A stretch of 64,000 nt of DNA from an uncultured Myxococcales bacterium (GCA_937980205.1 CALJKW010000009.1:310001-374000); one strand, 5' to 3'. Counted from the stretch's first letter, positions 43,293-51,815 are shown. Program-made: numbers and translations. Notes: generated by a model not told the origin, from the sequence alone.

Positions 43293-43625
43293 ATGCCCGA
43301 CATCTTCAGCCCGGCACGACGCCACGAGCGGTACTCGGTCGTCTTGAGCGTGGTGTGCAGATCGACCGAGCGCACGCTCGCGGATCAGGTGGTGAACCTG
43401 TCTTACGGCGGCGCCTGCGTGAGAACCCCCACGCCGCTCCAGCCGGGGTCGAAGCACCACTTCGCCATCACCGTGCCCGACGCCAAGCTCCGCGCCAGCG
43501 TGGTCGACGTCGAGGCCACCGTCGCCTGGGCCGCCGATGACTCGATGGGGCTGCACTTCGCCGCGCACTGCGACGGCATCGAGGACTACCTCAAGCGGCT
43601 CGAGCGCGCGGCGCACAGCCGGTAG
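43293..43625 (+). CDS. PilZ domain protein
   Basis: A 110-residue single-domain protein. The two cyclic di-GMP binding motifs are present: RRHER (residues 9-13, the RxxxR arginines) and NLSYGG (35-40, equivalent to D/NxSxxG). The remaining beta-barrel strands (FAITVPDAKLRASVVDVEAT) and GLHFAAHCDG fit the domain. It should bind c-di-GMP and pass the signal by contact with a partner, perhaps in motility or surface traits. GGGGGTG lies upstream of the ATG. The degenerate GGDEF protein at 10530 is far away and not obviously linked. Confidence 0.9.
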   Translation: MPDIFSPARRHERYSVVLSVVCRSTERTLADQVVNLSYGGACVRTPTPLQPGSKHHFAITVPDAKLRASVVDVEATVAWAADDSMGLHFAAHCDGIEDYLKRLERAAHSR

Positions 43626-43643
43626 CTGCCTTCGAAGCGCCTC

Positions 43644-43753
43644 CGTTCGCCCTGAGCGGAGGAGCCCGGAGGGCTCCGGAGTCGAAGGGGGCCCGAAGCC
43701 GACGCGCGGCCCGCTTCGACTGAAGGCCTTCGGCCTTCGCTCAGCGTGAACGG
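43644..43753. repeat. Structured intergenic repeat, copy 3
   Basis: Same outer and inner blocks as copies 1 and 2 (CGTTCGCCCTGAGCGGAG, GGAGTCGAAGGGGGCCC, GGCCCGCTTCGACT, CGCTCAGCGTGAACGG). The two inner hairpins are GGAGCCC-gga-GGGCTCC and GAAGGC-cttcg-GCCTTC, different in sequence from copies 1 and 2 but still paired. It fills the gap between the convergent PilZ and ABC ATPase genes. Confidence 0.88.
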
Positions 43754-43772
43754 TGGAGGGCTCGAGAGGCCC

Positions 43773-44492
43773 TCACCACCTCATCACCTGCAGCTTCGAC
43801 GGCCCGACGTGGTCCACGCGCGGCACCTGGCGCACGCGGCCTTCGCTCATCTCGAAGATGCGGTGCGCGTACGGCAGCACGCGAGGGTCGTGCGTCGAGA
43901 TCAGCACCGTCGTGCGCTCGCGGCGGTTGAGCGCGACGAGCATGTCGAGCACCTGCGCCGCGGTGTCCCCGTCGAGGCTCGCGGTCGGCTCGTCGCACAA
44001 GAGCAGCCGCGGCCGCGTCGCCAGGGCACGCGCCAGCGCCACGCGCTGCTTCTGCCCACCGCTCAGCTGATCCGGCAGGTGCTGCGACCAGCGCGTGAGG
44101 CCGACCGCCTCGAGCAGCTCGGCGACGCGACGCCGGCGCTCGAACTGCGGCAGCCGCCCCTCGCACAAGAGCGCGAGCTCGACGTTCTCCGCCGCGGTCA
44201 GCACCGGCACCAGGTTGAAGCTCTGGAACACGAAGCCGATGGCGCCGGCCCTCAGCCGCGCGCGATCTCCCGGCCTCGCGTCGTCGAGCTTGCGCCCGTC
44301 GAGCGTGTAGCTGCCGGCAGAGGCGACGTCGAGGCAGCCGAGGATGTTGAGCAGCGTCGTCTTCCCCGAGCCCGACGAGCCGACGAGCGCGCAGATCTCT
44401 CCCTCCATCAGCTCGAGATCGACGCCGCGCAGCGCGGCCACGTCACGGTAGCGCTTCTGAATCCCGCTCATCTCCACCACGGTGCGCAGCAT
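43773..44492 (-). CDS. ABC transporter ATP-binding protein, LolD/MacB type (second locus)
   Basis: A 239-residue ATPase: Walker A VGSSGSGKTTLLN, Q-loop FVFQSFNLVPVLTAAEN, signature LSGGQKQRVALARAL, Walker B LLLCDEPTASLD and STHDP. It is a paralogue of the ATPase at 32848-33525 (same Q-loop context). Its ATG is 2 bp after the stop of the LolA-like gene, so the order permease, LolA-like, ATPase forms one leftward operon. It should energise the single FtsX-type permease upstream. Confidence 0.92.
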   Translation of the reverse strand: MLRTVVEMSGIQKRYRDVAALRGVDLELMEGEICALVGSSGSGKTTLLNILGCLDVASAGSYTLDGRKLDDARPGDRARLRAGAIGFVFQSFNLVPVLTAAENVELALLCEGRLPQFERRRRVAELLEAVGLTRWSQHLPDQLSGGQKQRVALARALATRPRLLLCDEPTASLDGDTAAQVLDMLVALNRRERTTVLISTHDPRVLPYAHRIFEMSEGRVRQVPRVDHVGPSKLQVMRW

Positions 44493-44494
44493 CG

Positions 44495-45190
44495 TCAGCG
44501 CCCCAGCGAAGCGAGGTTGAACAGGCCTTCGTCGATCTCCGCGCGGACGGCGAACGCGTTGACGACGAGCTCCGAGCGGCGCGACGGCACCAGCGCGTTC
44601 CACATCACGAGCTTGCTGGGCCGGTTCACCTTCCCGAACGGCTTGGGGTCGAGCAGGTCGAGCTTGCGGACCAGCTTGCCGGACGAGGTGAAGAACTCTT
44701 GCCGGAGCGGCATGCAGTCCTTCTTCCGGATCCAGTACTTGATGCTCGCGTAGGCGACCTCGTCGCTCTTCGCGGTGAGCTCGAGCTGGTACTCGTCTCC
44801 CTCGGTCGAGATGAGCTTCGGCGTGTAGTCGCGCGACAGGTTCGGGCGCAGCAGGTCGGCGTTGCTGAAGTCGCCGCCGTGGAACTCCTGCTTCGCGGAG
44901 ATGCGCAGCGCGCGCTTCAGGTTCGGCAGGTAGTTCCACATGTCGCTGCCGATGCGCAGCACTTCGGTGCCCTTGTCGTCGGCGGGCGCGGTGAAGCGGA
45001 TGCGGTGCAGGTCGTCTCCGCTCTTCCAGATTCGCATCGAGTACGAGCGCTCTTCTCCGTTCGCGCGGACGGTCGTCATCGTGACGTCCGACTGGAAGTT
45101 CTCGGGAGCGAGGATCGCGTCGGCGCGCGCGAGGATCGCCTCCGCGGTCGGCGCGGCGGCCATGAGCAGTACGGCGAGGGTCGGTAGCAT
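44495..45190 (-). CDS. LolA-like outer-membrane lipoprotein-sorting family protein (second locus)
   Basis: A 231-residue exported protein with leader MLPTLAVLLMAAAPTAEA and AGGAG nine bases before the ATG. The same family pattern as the 35940 gene is visible: SYSMRIWKSGDDLHRIRFTA, TEVLRIGSDMWNYLPNLKRA, FHGGDFSNADLLRPNLSRDY and CMPLRQEFFTSSGKLVRKLD. It is about 30 residues shorter than its paralogue. It probably shuttles a lipid or lipoprotein through the periplasm. It sits between the permease and ATPase genes. Confidence 0.88.
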   Translation of the reverse strand: MLPTLAVLLMAAAPTAEAILARADAILAPENFQSDVTMTTVRANGEERSYSMRIWKSGDDLHRIRFTAPADDKGTEVLRIGSDMWNYLPNLKRALRISAKQEFHGGDFSNADLLRPNLSRDYTPKLISTEGDEYQLELTAKSDEVAYASIKYWIRKKDCMPLRQEFFTSSGKLVRKLDLLDPKPFGKVNRPSKLVMWNALVPSRRSELVVNAFAVRAEIDEGLFNLASLGR

Positions 45191-45234
45191 CGGTGTCGTC
45201 TCCTGAGTCGGGTGCAACGAGGGCAGGTGCTGCG

Positions 45235-46488
45235 TCAGTGAGAGCTGAGCGCCTCGACGGGCTCGAGCCGCGCGGCGCGATAGGCGGGCCACAAGCCCCC
45301 CATCAGCGCGCCGAGCACGGCGCCGAAGACCGCGGCGATGGCGAACGACAGCGCGAGCACGGGCCGGTTCTCGACGAGCCCGACGCCCGGCACGCGGAAG
45401 GGGATGCCGACCTGGTGCGTGTACCAGGTGAGCGTGGTGCCGATGGCGGCGCCGATCGCCGACGCGAACGCGCCGAGCAGCGCGGCCTCGCAGAGGAAGA
45501 GCGCCGCGACGCGCTCGCGCGAGAAGCCCATCGACATCAGCGTGCCGATCTCGCGCGTGCGCTCGAAGACGGACATCAGCATCGTGTTCACGACGCCGGT
45601 CAGCACGAGGCCGAACACGATGAACAGCAGCACGCCGAGCACCGCGTCCTCGACGAGCAGGAGGTCGCGGAAGCGCGGGTTCAGCGTGCCCCAGTCGCGC
45701 GTCTCGGTCTGCCACGGCCCGCTCGAGAGCGCGGCGCTCACCGACGCGACCGTCTGGTCGAGCTTCTCGAGCGAGTAGACGGCGATCGAGTAGCTCGTCA
45801 CCCGGTCCTTCATGTGGAGCAGCTTCTGCGCGGACGCGAGCGGCATCACCACGAGCCGCTTGTTGAGCTCGAGATCGTCGAAGCGGTACGTGCCCGTCAC
45901 GGTCGCGTCCATCGCGTCCATCGAGCCCGAGCGCGTCTGCGTGAGCAGCGTGATGGTGTCGCCGATCTTCACCTTCAGCGCGCGGGCGAGCTCGATGCCG
46001 AGCAGCACCTCGGGAGCGTCGCTGCTCGACAAGCCCGGCCCCTCGAGGCGATCGGTGCGCGCGGCGGGCCCGCGCGGGCAGACCTCTCTCTCCCGCTCGG
46101 GGTCAATGGCGAGCGCGTGAAACGCGGTGCCGGTGTCGCCGGCGCTGATGATGCCCATGAACCGCATGCGCGGCGCGACCGCCTTCACGTTCTCGACGCG
46201 GGCGATGCGGGCGACCAGCGCCGGGTCCTCGGGGAGGTCGAGGTGAAGCGGGCTCATCTCCTGCGCGGTTGCGTAGCCTTCGTGCATCACCTGCAACGCG
46301 CCCTGCCCTGCGTCGATAACTCCTTCCTTGATGAGCTGCTGCAGCCCGCTCAGGTAGGCCTTCGCGAAGAGGATGGCGGCGACGCCCGCCGCCACCATCG
46401 TCCCGGCGAGCAGCGAGCGCCGACGATTGCGGGTGACGTTGCGCAAAGCCATCCGAACGACCTGCTGGCCGAGCTCGAGGTTCATCAT
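45235..46488 (-). CDS. FtsX/LolE-like permease (second locus)
   Basis: A 417-residue permease. ATG 46488 is preferred (AAGGAG six bases upstream); an adjacent ATG follows. N-terminal RMALRNVTRNRRRSLLAGTM and a hydrophobic helix are followed by a periplasmic domain and three C-terminal helices starting VLGVLLFIVFGLVLTGVVNT. The signature VFERTREIGTLMSMGFSRER and the end PAYRAARLEPVEALSSH match the LolC/E family. Only one permease is present here, so it would act as a homodimer, in contrast to the two-permease locus at 33.5-35.9 kb. No TetR gene adjoins, but an 8-bp inverted repeat lies 41 bp upstream. Confidence 0.9.
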   Translation of the reverse strand: MMNLELGQQVVRMALRNVTRNRRRSLLAGTMVAAGVAAILFAKAYLSGLQQLIKEGVIDAGQGALQVMHEGYATAQEMSPLHLDLPEDPALVARIARVENVKAVAPRMRFMGIISAGDTGTAFHALAIDPEREREVCPRGPAARTDRLEGPGLSSSDAPEVLLGIELARALKVKIGDTITLLTQTRSGSMDAMDATVTGTYRFDDLELNKRLVVMPLASAQKLLHMKDRVTSYSIAVYSLEKLDQTVASVSAALSSGPWQTETRDWGTLNPRFRDLLLVEDAVLGVLLFIVFGLVLTGVVNTMLMSVFERTREIGTLMSMGFSRERVAALFLCEAALLGAFASAIGAAIGTTLTWYTHQVGIPFRVPGVGLVENRPVLALSFAIAAVFGAVLGALMGGLWPAYRAARLEPVEALSSH

Positions 46489-46719
46489 CGGCGGCTCCTT
46501 TTCCAACTTCCGGGCCGTCGCACAGATCCGCCGGACTCCTCGGCATTCGTCCGGCGAAGCGCAGTTCGTGAAGCGCAATGTGCGCTCTCATGCTCCAAGA
46601 ATTGTGCAAGCGATCGAACCGATCGGGGCGTGCGCACGAAGCGCAGGAGCCTCTCTTTCCGAAGGATCAGCGCGCCGGCTGCAGTCGTGGCCACCTGATT
46701 GCAGTCCGGCCCCGCCGTG
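46489..46719. promoter_or_regulatory. Divergent regulatory region with inverted and direct repeats
   Basis: A 231-bp non-coding gap between the leftward ABC locus and the rightward lipoprotein gene. It holds CGCCGGAC-n12-GTCCGGCG (46529-46556), three copies of GAAGCGCA (46556-46563, 46570-46577, 46638-46645) and CGATCG-aac-CGATCG (46611-46625). These are candidate regulator sites. No convincing -35/-10 pair was fixed on either strand. Confidence 0.5.
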
Positions 46720-49143
46720 ATGCGACCCCTCATCGCATGCGCCCTGATCCTCTTCGCAGGTTGCGACGGCATCGCCCGCGACGTCGAGCCGGAGGACGTC
46801 GACGCCCGTCCCCCCGCCGTCGAGCGCGCCCTCGTCGCCATGGGCGTCGCCCGCCTCTCTTCCCGCCACGCCGCCGCCCTGCTCGCCGCCGTCGACGACG
46901 ACACCCGCTGCGGCTTCAAGAGCGACGCGGCGAAGGCCTCGCTCACCGTCAACGGCCAGCCGGGCGACGACGGCGACGCCACGTGGACGGTGAAGGACTG
47001 CGAGCTCGTCTTCGAGCCGGAAGAGAAGCTCGACACCGACTGCGAGGGCGGCGAGCTGTGGATCGGCGGCCGCGCCGTCATCTCGGCGACTCGCACGGTG
47101 AAGGGCGTCGTCACCACCGACCCCGAGCAGCCGCTCGCGCCCGACGCGCCGGACGCGGCGAAGATCTCCCTCGACGTCCGTTTCGAGCGCTTCACCGTTC
47201 GCGAGTCGACCTCCGACACGCGCATGACTGCGTTCTCCGGCTCGCTGCGCTTCGCGGCGACGCCGCGGCTCGCCGTCAGCCAGTCGCTCGGCCTGTGCAC
47301 CGTCCCCACGCCGCAGCTCAAGCTCGACGACGTCACCATCGAGAACGGAGACTTCGAGCTGTCTCGCGACGGCCGCGAGCTGCGCGTCAAGGTGCCCGCC
47401 GCCCGCTTCTCGGCGCAGGTCGGCCAGGGCGTCGAGCACGAGAACTGGCTCGAGGGCCAGGTCACCGTCTGGGAGACCCCGGTGCAGGTCCCCGCGCGCA
47501 TCGACTCGGACGGCCTCGTGCCGGGCTACCAGCGCGACGCCTTCATCCGCTCGTTCCAGTGCCGGAAGGACCTCGCCACGCCGGTGAGCCACGTCTGCCC
47601 GCCGCCGCGCGAGAAGCCGGCGCAGGGCGTCGCGGCGCTGTCGGTGAAGCTGCTGGGCGCCATCGCCAAGCAGATCGAGAAGGACACCACGTGCGGCTTC
47701 GCGGCGCCGGCGGTGAAGAGCGCGTTCGTCTCGAACGGCGCCGTCGGCACCAAGGGCCAGGGAGCGTGGACGCTGCCCGCGCCGTGCACGCTCAGGTTCG
47801 CCGCCGCCACCGTCGCCGACAGAGACTGCCTGGGCACCGAGACGTTCCTCGAGGGAGAGGTCGAGGTCAGCGGCTCGCGCACCGTGCGCGGCTGGCTCAC
47901 CGGAGATCCCGCCGAGCCCGTGGTGCCCGCGACCTCCACCCCCGCCACGCTCGCGCTGACGCTCAAGCCCAGGAACCTGAAGCTCTCCGACAACAAGACG
48001 CAGCACGTGCTGGTGCTCAACGGCGGCACGATGACCGGCACGCTCGAGCCGAAGACCGCGCTCGACAAGACGACCCGCGCCTGCTCGATCGCCACGCCGG
48101 TCGCGAAGGTCACCGTGAAGCACGAGGGCGTCTCTGCCGAGGTGAAGAGCGGCGGCATCGGAGTTCCCCTCGTCGTCTCCAACTCCACCCTCGAGGCGTC
48201 GAGCGGCCCGGCGAACACGCTCACCGGCACCGTCACCGCCGCCGGCCAGCAGCTGAGCGCGAGCGCCGCGCTCGACCCTGCCTTCGACCCGGTGAAGTTC
48301 GAGGACTCGTACCGGTGCGAGCCGAACCTCGAGCTGCCGGCGAACGAGGCCGCGTGCTCGTTCGCGCGCCCGCTCGCCGAGGGCACCGCGCGCATGATGG
48401 TCCGCAACGCCGCGGGGCTCGCGCGGCTCATCAACGACAACGGCAACTGCGGCTTCCAGAACCGCGACATCCTCACCGACCCGTTCCTCGTCGTCGGCCG
48501 GCCCGGGCAGCTCGGCCGCATGGGCTGGAACGCCTACTGCGGCGTCGGCACCGGCAGCCGCCAGCAGTTCTCGAAGGACTGCAACAACGTCGTCACCACG
48601 GTCGAGGGCAGCGCCGCGGTTCCCGCGCAGCGCATCGTCGACGGCTTCCGCGACGAGATCTGCGGCGGCTTCTTGAACCTCTTCTGCGCGGACACGATCA
48701 TCCCCATCAAGTCCGACGCGGTGTCGTTCTCGCTCGTGAACGTGCGGCTGAACAACTTCGGCCTCGGCAACGACGACGGCCGGCTCATCATCCGCACCGG
48801 CACGCTCTCGTCCGCGGTGAAGCCGTTTCAGGGCCGGCGCCGCGGCAACGGTCACTTCGACGTCGGCACGCCGATCGTGGGCGTCAGCGACCTCAAGCTG
48901 CAGGGGGCCACCGTCACGCTGACGACGGGCAAGAAGACCTTCACGTTCCCGGTCACCGACACCAACCTCAAAGGCTTCAACGGCGCGTTCGCGGGGCAGA
49001 AGAACTCGCTCAGCGGCACGCTCACCGTCGACGGCGTGCCGATCGATCTCGGCACGATGGAGCTCACGCCGAACTACGACCAGATGGCGTTCGACAAGAC
49101 GTACTCCTGCACCTCGGAGCTCACCGCAGTCCTGGTCCCATGA
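46720..49143 (+). CDS. Large lipoprotein made of three homologous ~255-residue repeats
   Basis: An 807-residue protein with lipobox ILFAGC (Cys15). It consists of three tandem copies of one unit. Each has a CGF motif (Cys at about residues 64, 325 and 577, so spacings of 261 and 252), a following Gly-rich strand (VNGQPGDDGDATW, SNGAVGTKGQGAW, VGRPGQLGRMGW), a DC motif, a 'RTV.G.....DP' strand, and an ending with an aromatic-Asp-rich segment and a Cys (AFIRSFQC, KFEDSYRC, AFDKTYSC). The repeats are beta-rich with conserved cysteines, probably disulfide-bonded outside the cytoplasm. No known family was recognised and no catalytic motif stands out. It is convergent, with a 2-bp gap, with a cysteine-rich lipoprotein. 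Confidence 0.8.
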   Translation: MRPLIACALILFAGCDGIARDVEPEDVDARPPAVERALVAMGVARLSSRHAAALLAAVDDDTRCGFKSDAAKASLTVNGQPGDDGDATWTVKDCELVFEPEEKLDTDCEGGELWIGGRAVISATRTVKGVVTTDPEQPLAPDAPDAAKISLDVRFERFTVRESTSDTRMTAFSGSLRFAATPRLAVSQSLGLCTVPTPQLKLDDVTIENGDFELSRDGRELRVKVPAARFSAQVGQGVEHENWLEGQVTVWETPVQVPARIDSDGLVPGYQRDAFIRSFQCRKDLATPVSHVCPPPREKPAQGVAALSVKLLGAIAKQIEKDTTCGFAAPAVKSAFVSNGAVGTKGQGAWTLPAPCTLRFAAATVADRDCLGTETFLEGEVEVSGSRTVRGWLTGDPAEPVVPATSTPATLALTLKPRNLKLSDNKTQHVLVLNGGTMTGTLEPKTALDKTTRACSIATPVAKVTVKHEGVSAEVKSGGIGVPLVVSNSTLEASSGPANTLTGTVTAAGQQLSASAALDPAFDPVKFEDSYRCEPNLELPANEAACSFARPLAEGTARMMVRNAAGLARLINDNGNCGFQNRDILTDPFLVVGRPGQLGRMGWNAYCGVGTGSRQQFSKDCNNVVTTVEGSAAVPAQRIVDGFRDEICGGFLNLFCADTIIPIKSDAVSFSLVNVRLNNFGLGNDDGRLIIRTGTLSSAVKPFQGRRRGNGHFDVGTPIVGVSDLKLQGATVTLTTGKKTFTFPVTDTNLKGFNGAFAGQKNSLSGTLTVDGVPIDLGTMELTPNYDQMAFDKTYSCTSELTAVLVP

Positions 49144-49145
49144 CC

Positions 49146-50144
49146 TCAGGGCGGCCCACAGCGCGGCACGCAGACGCGGGGGTTGCCGAGGCACTGGCCT
49201 GCGGCGCCGCACTGCACGTCGAGATCGCAGGGCGCGCCGGCGTCGCGCTGCACGCAGGTTCCGCGCGCTCCGCTGGCGACGGCGTCGCACAGGCCCTCGA
49301 GGCAGCCGGCGCGCTCGTTGGGCGAGAGCTCTCCGCACGCCGCGCCGAGCTTGCCCCACCGCACGCACGTGCCGCCGATGCACGAGAGCGTGTCGTTGCA
49401 CTCGGCCCGCCCCATGACGCAGGGCTCGCCTTCCTGCTTCGCGGGGGCGCAGGTGCCGCCGTCGCCGCCGACGGTGCACGCGGCGCGCGGCGCGCAGTCG
49501 CCTGCGCCGGGGCGGCACGGGCCGCTGCTGCGCTCGGGCTGGCAGCTGACGGGGGTCGAGAACGCGTCGCACGAGAGGCCGCCCTCGCAGTCGGAGCTCT
49601 CGAAGCACGCGTCGCCGCTCTTCTTCGCCACGGAGCAGGCGCCCGCGATGCACGCCCAGCCGATGTTGCAGCGGGTGCCCTGCAGCGCGTCGCACGACTC
49701 GTTGACCTCGCGCAGCCGGCGGCAGACGCCGGGGCAGCGCGTGGCCGAGCGATCGCAGTGGTAGTCGAGCCCGCACTCGCGGTCGGCGAAGCAGGTGCCC
49801 ATCGGCGGCACGAGACCGACCACGGCCTGGTTGCACAGCACGTCGAATTCGGCGGGCGTCCGGCCGACGAGCGATTGGCACGGCAGGCCGGCGAGGATGG
49901 TGAAGCACTCCTCGGCGTACTCCGAGTCGAAGCGAATGCGGCTCGCGGCGTGGCTCGCTTCGACCTCGCGGCAGAGCCGTTCGGCCGACAGGCGCGAGCA
50001 CCACGCGTCGGCGGGTCCGCCGCGGCACTCGGCCAGCCGCGCGCAGACCGCGTTCACGTACCGGGAGCAGAACTCCGAGACGGGGGTGTGCGGCCTGGGG
50101 CAGCCGACCAGCAGCGCGCACGACGCCCACACCGCGAAACGCAC
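49146..50144 (-). CDS. Cysteine-rich lipoprotein (Dickkopf/EB-module-like repeats)
   Basis: A 332-residue lipoprotein from GTG 50144 (GAGAGG eight bases upstream) with lipobox LLVGC (Cys15). The first ~110 residues have scattered Cys pairs. After that come repeated modules of the kind 'GxxCxxxxxCxxGLxCDxxxxxxxC' (GTCFADRECGLDYHCD, GDACFESSDCEGGLSCDAFS, EPCVMGRAECNDTLSC). These resemble the Dickkopf N-terminal/EB modules found in many myxobacterial surface proteins. The function is unknown; disulfide-rich adhesion or scaffold roles are typical guesses. It is divergent from the 50189 porin gene. Confidence 0.8.
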   Translation of the reverse strand: MRFAVWASCALLVGCPRPHTPVSEFCSRYVNAVCARLAECRGGPADAWCSRLSAERLCREVEASHAASRIRFDSEYAEECFTILAGLPCQSLVGRTPAEFDVLCNQAVVGLVPPMGTCFADRECGLDYHCDRSATRCPGVCRRLREVNESCDALQGTRCNIGWACIAGACSVAKKSGDACFESSDCEGGLSCDAFSTPVSCQPERSSGPCRPGAGDCAPRAACTVGGDGGTCAPAKQEGEPCVMGRAECNDTLSCIGGTCVRWGKLGAACGELSPNERAGCLEGLCDAVASGARGTCVQRDAGAPCDLDVQCGAAGQCLGNPRVCVPRCGPP

Positions 50145-50188
50145 CGCGGCATCCTCTCAGCGGTCACCCACCCTGTCGAGGCATCGCG

Positions 50189-51670
50189 ATGAAGAAGTGG
50201 CTGCTGCTCGCGCTCTGCGCGCTCGTCGCTGCCCCCGAGCCGGCCGCGGCGGCCACCGCGCGCGGGCCGCTCTCGGCGCTGATGTCGACGAAGAAGAAGA
50301 AAAAAAAGAAGGGCGTGAAGAAGGTGCGGAAGAAGAAGCGCCGTCCGGCGCCCGACGCGATCGTGCCGGACCTGCCGGCCGCCGCAGAGGAAGAGGACGA
50401 GCTGCCGCCCGAGGTCGCGAACGAGCCCGACGAAGCGCCGCTCGACCCCATCGACGACGAAGCGACCGAGGGCACCTCGAGCATCGAGTTCGAGCACAAG
50501 GGCTACGCGCGCATGCGGTTTCAGCACGCGGTGCTCGACCGGCACGCGCTGCTGTCGGGCATCACCCCGTCGCAGAGCGAGTGGCTCGTGACCGGCGAGC
50601 TCAACACGCAGCCGCGCCTCAAGCTCTTCGACGGCGCGCTGACGCTGGCCGGCGACGTCTCGCTGCTCGGCACGTCCGACAAGCCGCACGTCGGAGTCGC
50701 TCTCAACGAGCTCTACCTCGAGGCGTCGTTCTTCTCGGCCGTCTACGTGACCGCCGGGCGCCGCCGCATCTCGTGGGGCACGGGCCTGTCGTGGAACCCG
50801 ACCGACCTCGTGAACCCGCGGCGCGATCTGCTCGAGCCCGCGCGCACGCGCGCCGGCGCGCTCTTCCTGCCCTCCATCGACGTCGCGCTGCCGTGGTTCA
50901 CGGTGTCGGCCTTCCTCAGCGCGCCGGTGACGGACGACGCGTACGGCCTGCCCTCGCGCGTGGAGCTGACCCAGCCCGTCATCGGCGCCCGCCTGATGAC
51001 GCGGCAGCTCGGCGTCGACATGTCGATGATGTACTTCCGCGACCAGGGGAAGGACCGGCACTCGCTCGGCGCGGCGGCGTCGTCGATCATCGCCGACACG
51101 CTCGAGGTCCACGCCGAAGGTGTGCTGCACCTGGGCTCGGTGGACCGCCCGCCGATGCAGGCGGTCGACGCGTGCGGCCCGTCGCTCGGTGATGACCCGA
51201 AGGTAGGCGGCGGCGCCGTCGCCGGCATTCGCCACGACTGGTCGGATCACTCGATGGTGTCGGTCGAGTACATGTACAACTCCGGCGGCTGGGCCCCGAA
51301 CGAGTACCGGCTCGTTCGCAGCGAGCTGCCGTGCCTGCGCGCCGCCGCGAAGGTCGCCGCGCTCACCGAGCCGGCGCGCGCCCCGGCGGTCGCGACTCCG
51401 CTCGTCCTGGTTCGGCAGCACTACCTGAGTGTTCTCGCTCAGCGCCCCCACCTCACCGAGGATGGGTGGCTCGAGCACATCGGCATCTCCGGCGGCGCCA
51501 TCATGTCGCTGTCGGACGCGTCCACCGTCTTCCAGGCACGTGTGGACGCGACCTTCTCTGCCCTGACGTTGGGGCTCATGGGCGCGGTGACAATCTCTCC
51601 GCATCAGGGCGAGATGTCGCTGTCGCCGACGCGAGGCATCATCGCGTTCGAGGCGCGGTACGCGTACTAG
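50189..51670 (+). CDS. Porin-like outer-membrane protein with poly-Lys/acidic N-terminus
   Basis: A 493-residue exported protein with signal peptide KKWLLLALCALVAAPEPAAA. The first ~80 mature residues are extraordinary: a run of lysines (STKKKKKKKGVKKVRKKKRR) followed by an acidic stretch (EEEDELPPEVANEPDEAPLD). The rest (from ~95) is beta-barrel-like with AGRRRISWGTGLSWNPTDLV, clearly related to a segment of the porin at 31619-32851, and a terminal aromatic ...EARYAY typical of outer-membrane barrels. The lysine run is encoded by an A-rich tract including A8 at 50300-50307, prone to slippage. The stop lies in the CTAG end of a 149-bp inverted-repeat element. Confidence 0.78.
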   Translation: MKKWLLLALCALVAAPEPAAAATARGPLSALMSTKKKKKKKGVKKVRKKKRRPAPDAIVPDLPAAAEEEDELPPEVANEPDEAPLDPIDDEATEGTSSIEFEHKGYARMRFQHAVLDRHALLSGITPSQSEWLVTGELNTQPRLKLFDGALTLAGDVSLLGTSDKPHVGVALNELYLEASFFSAVYVTAGRRRISWGTGLSWNPTDLVNPRRDLLEPARTRAGALFLPSIDVALPWFTVSAFLSAPVTDDAYGLPSRVELTQPVIGARLMTRQLGVDMSMMYFRDQGKDRHSLGAAASSIIADTLEVHAEGVLHLGSVDRPPMQAVDACGPSLGDDPKVGGGAVAGIRHDWSDHSMVSVEYMYNSGGWAPNEYRLVRSELPCLRAAAKVAALTEPARAPAVATPLVLVRQHYLSVLAQRPHLTEDGWLEHIGISGGAIMSLSDASTVFQARVDATFSALTLGLMGAVTISPHQGEMSLSPTRGIIAFEARYAY

Positions 51671-51815
51671 CAGGCTGCTGAAAGACGAGCGAACGGCACG
51701 AGGTCGAGGCGCCGGCGAGGACCGCGCGGAGCGTACGTCGTCTGGTACGTGAGCACGGACCGGAGCCGGCAACGAAGAGATCGGGCCGTGCAGCCGTTTT
51801 CCAGCAGCCTGCTAG
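51667..51815. mobile_element. 149-bp MITE-like element with 14-bp perfect terminal inverted repeats
   Basis: Ends CTAGCAGGCTGCTG (51667-51680) and CAGCAGCCTGCTAG (51802-51815) are exact reverse complements; the interior is non-coding and carries internal GTACGT repeats. There is no transposase gene. Each CTAG end contributes the stop codon of a flanking convergent gene (TAG of the porin on +, TAG of the Cys-rich lipoprotein on -). Size, perfect ends and lack of coding fit a non-autonomous element, though a structured bidirectional terminator is also possible. Confidence 0.6.

Noticed and set aside
11207..43753. CRISPR array made from the repeated elements
   Set aside because: Copies are kilobases apart with no regular spacers and no cas genes; they are dispersed structured repeats.
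46578..50192. A ~1200-codon rightward frame covering the triplicated lipoprotein and Cys-rich gene
   Set aside because: It reads through real genes in another frame with repetitive R/A/H-rich sequence and no domains; the matching minus-strand frame is equally artefactual.
50164..50499. Phe/Ser-rich antisense small protein opposite the poly-lysine region
   Set aside because: It is the reverse complement of the lysine/glutamate codons and has no independent support.
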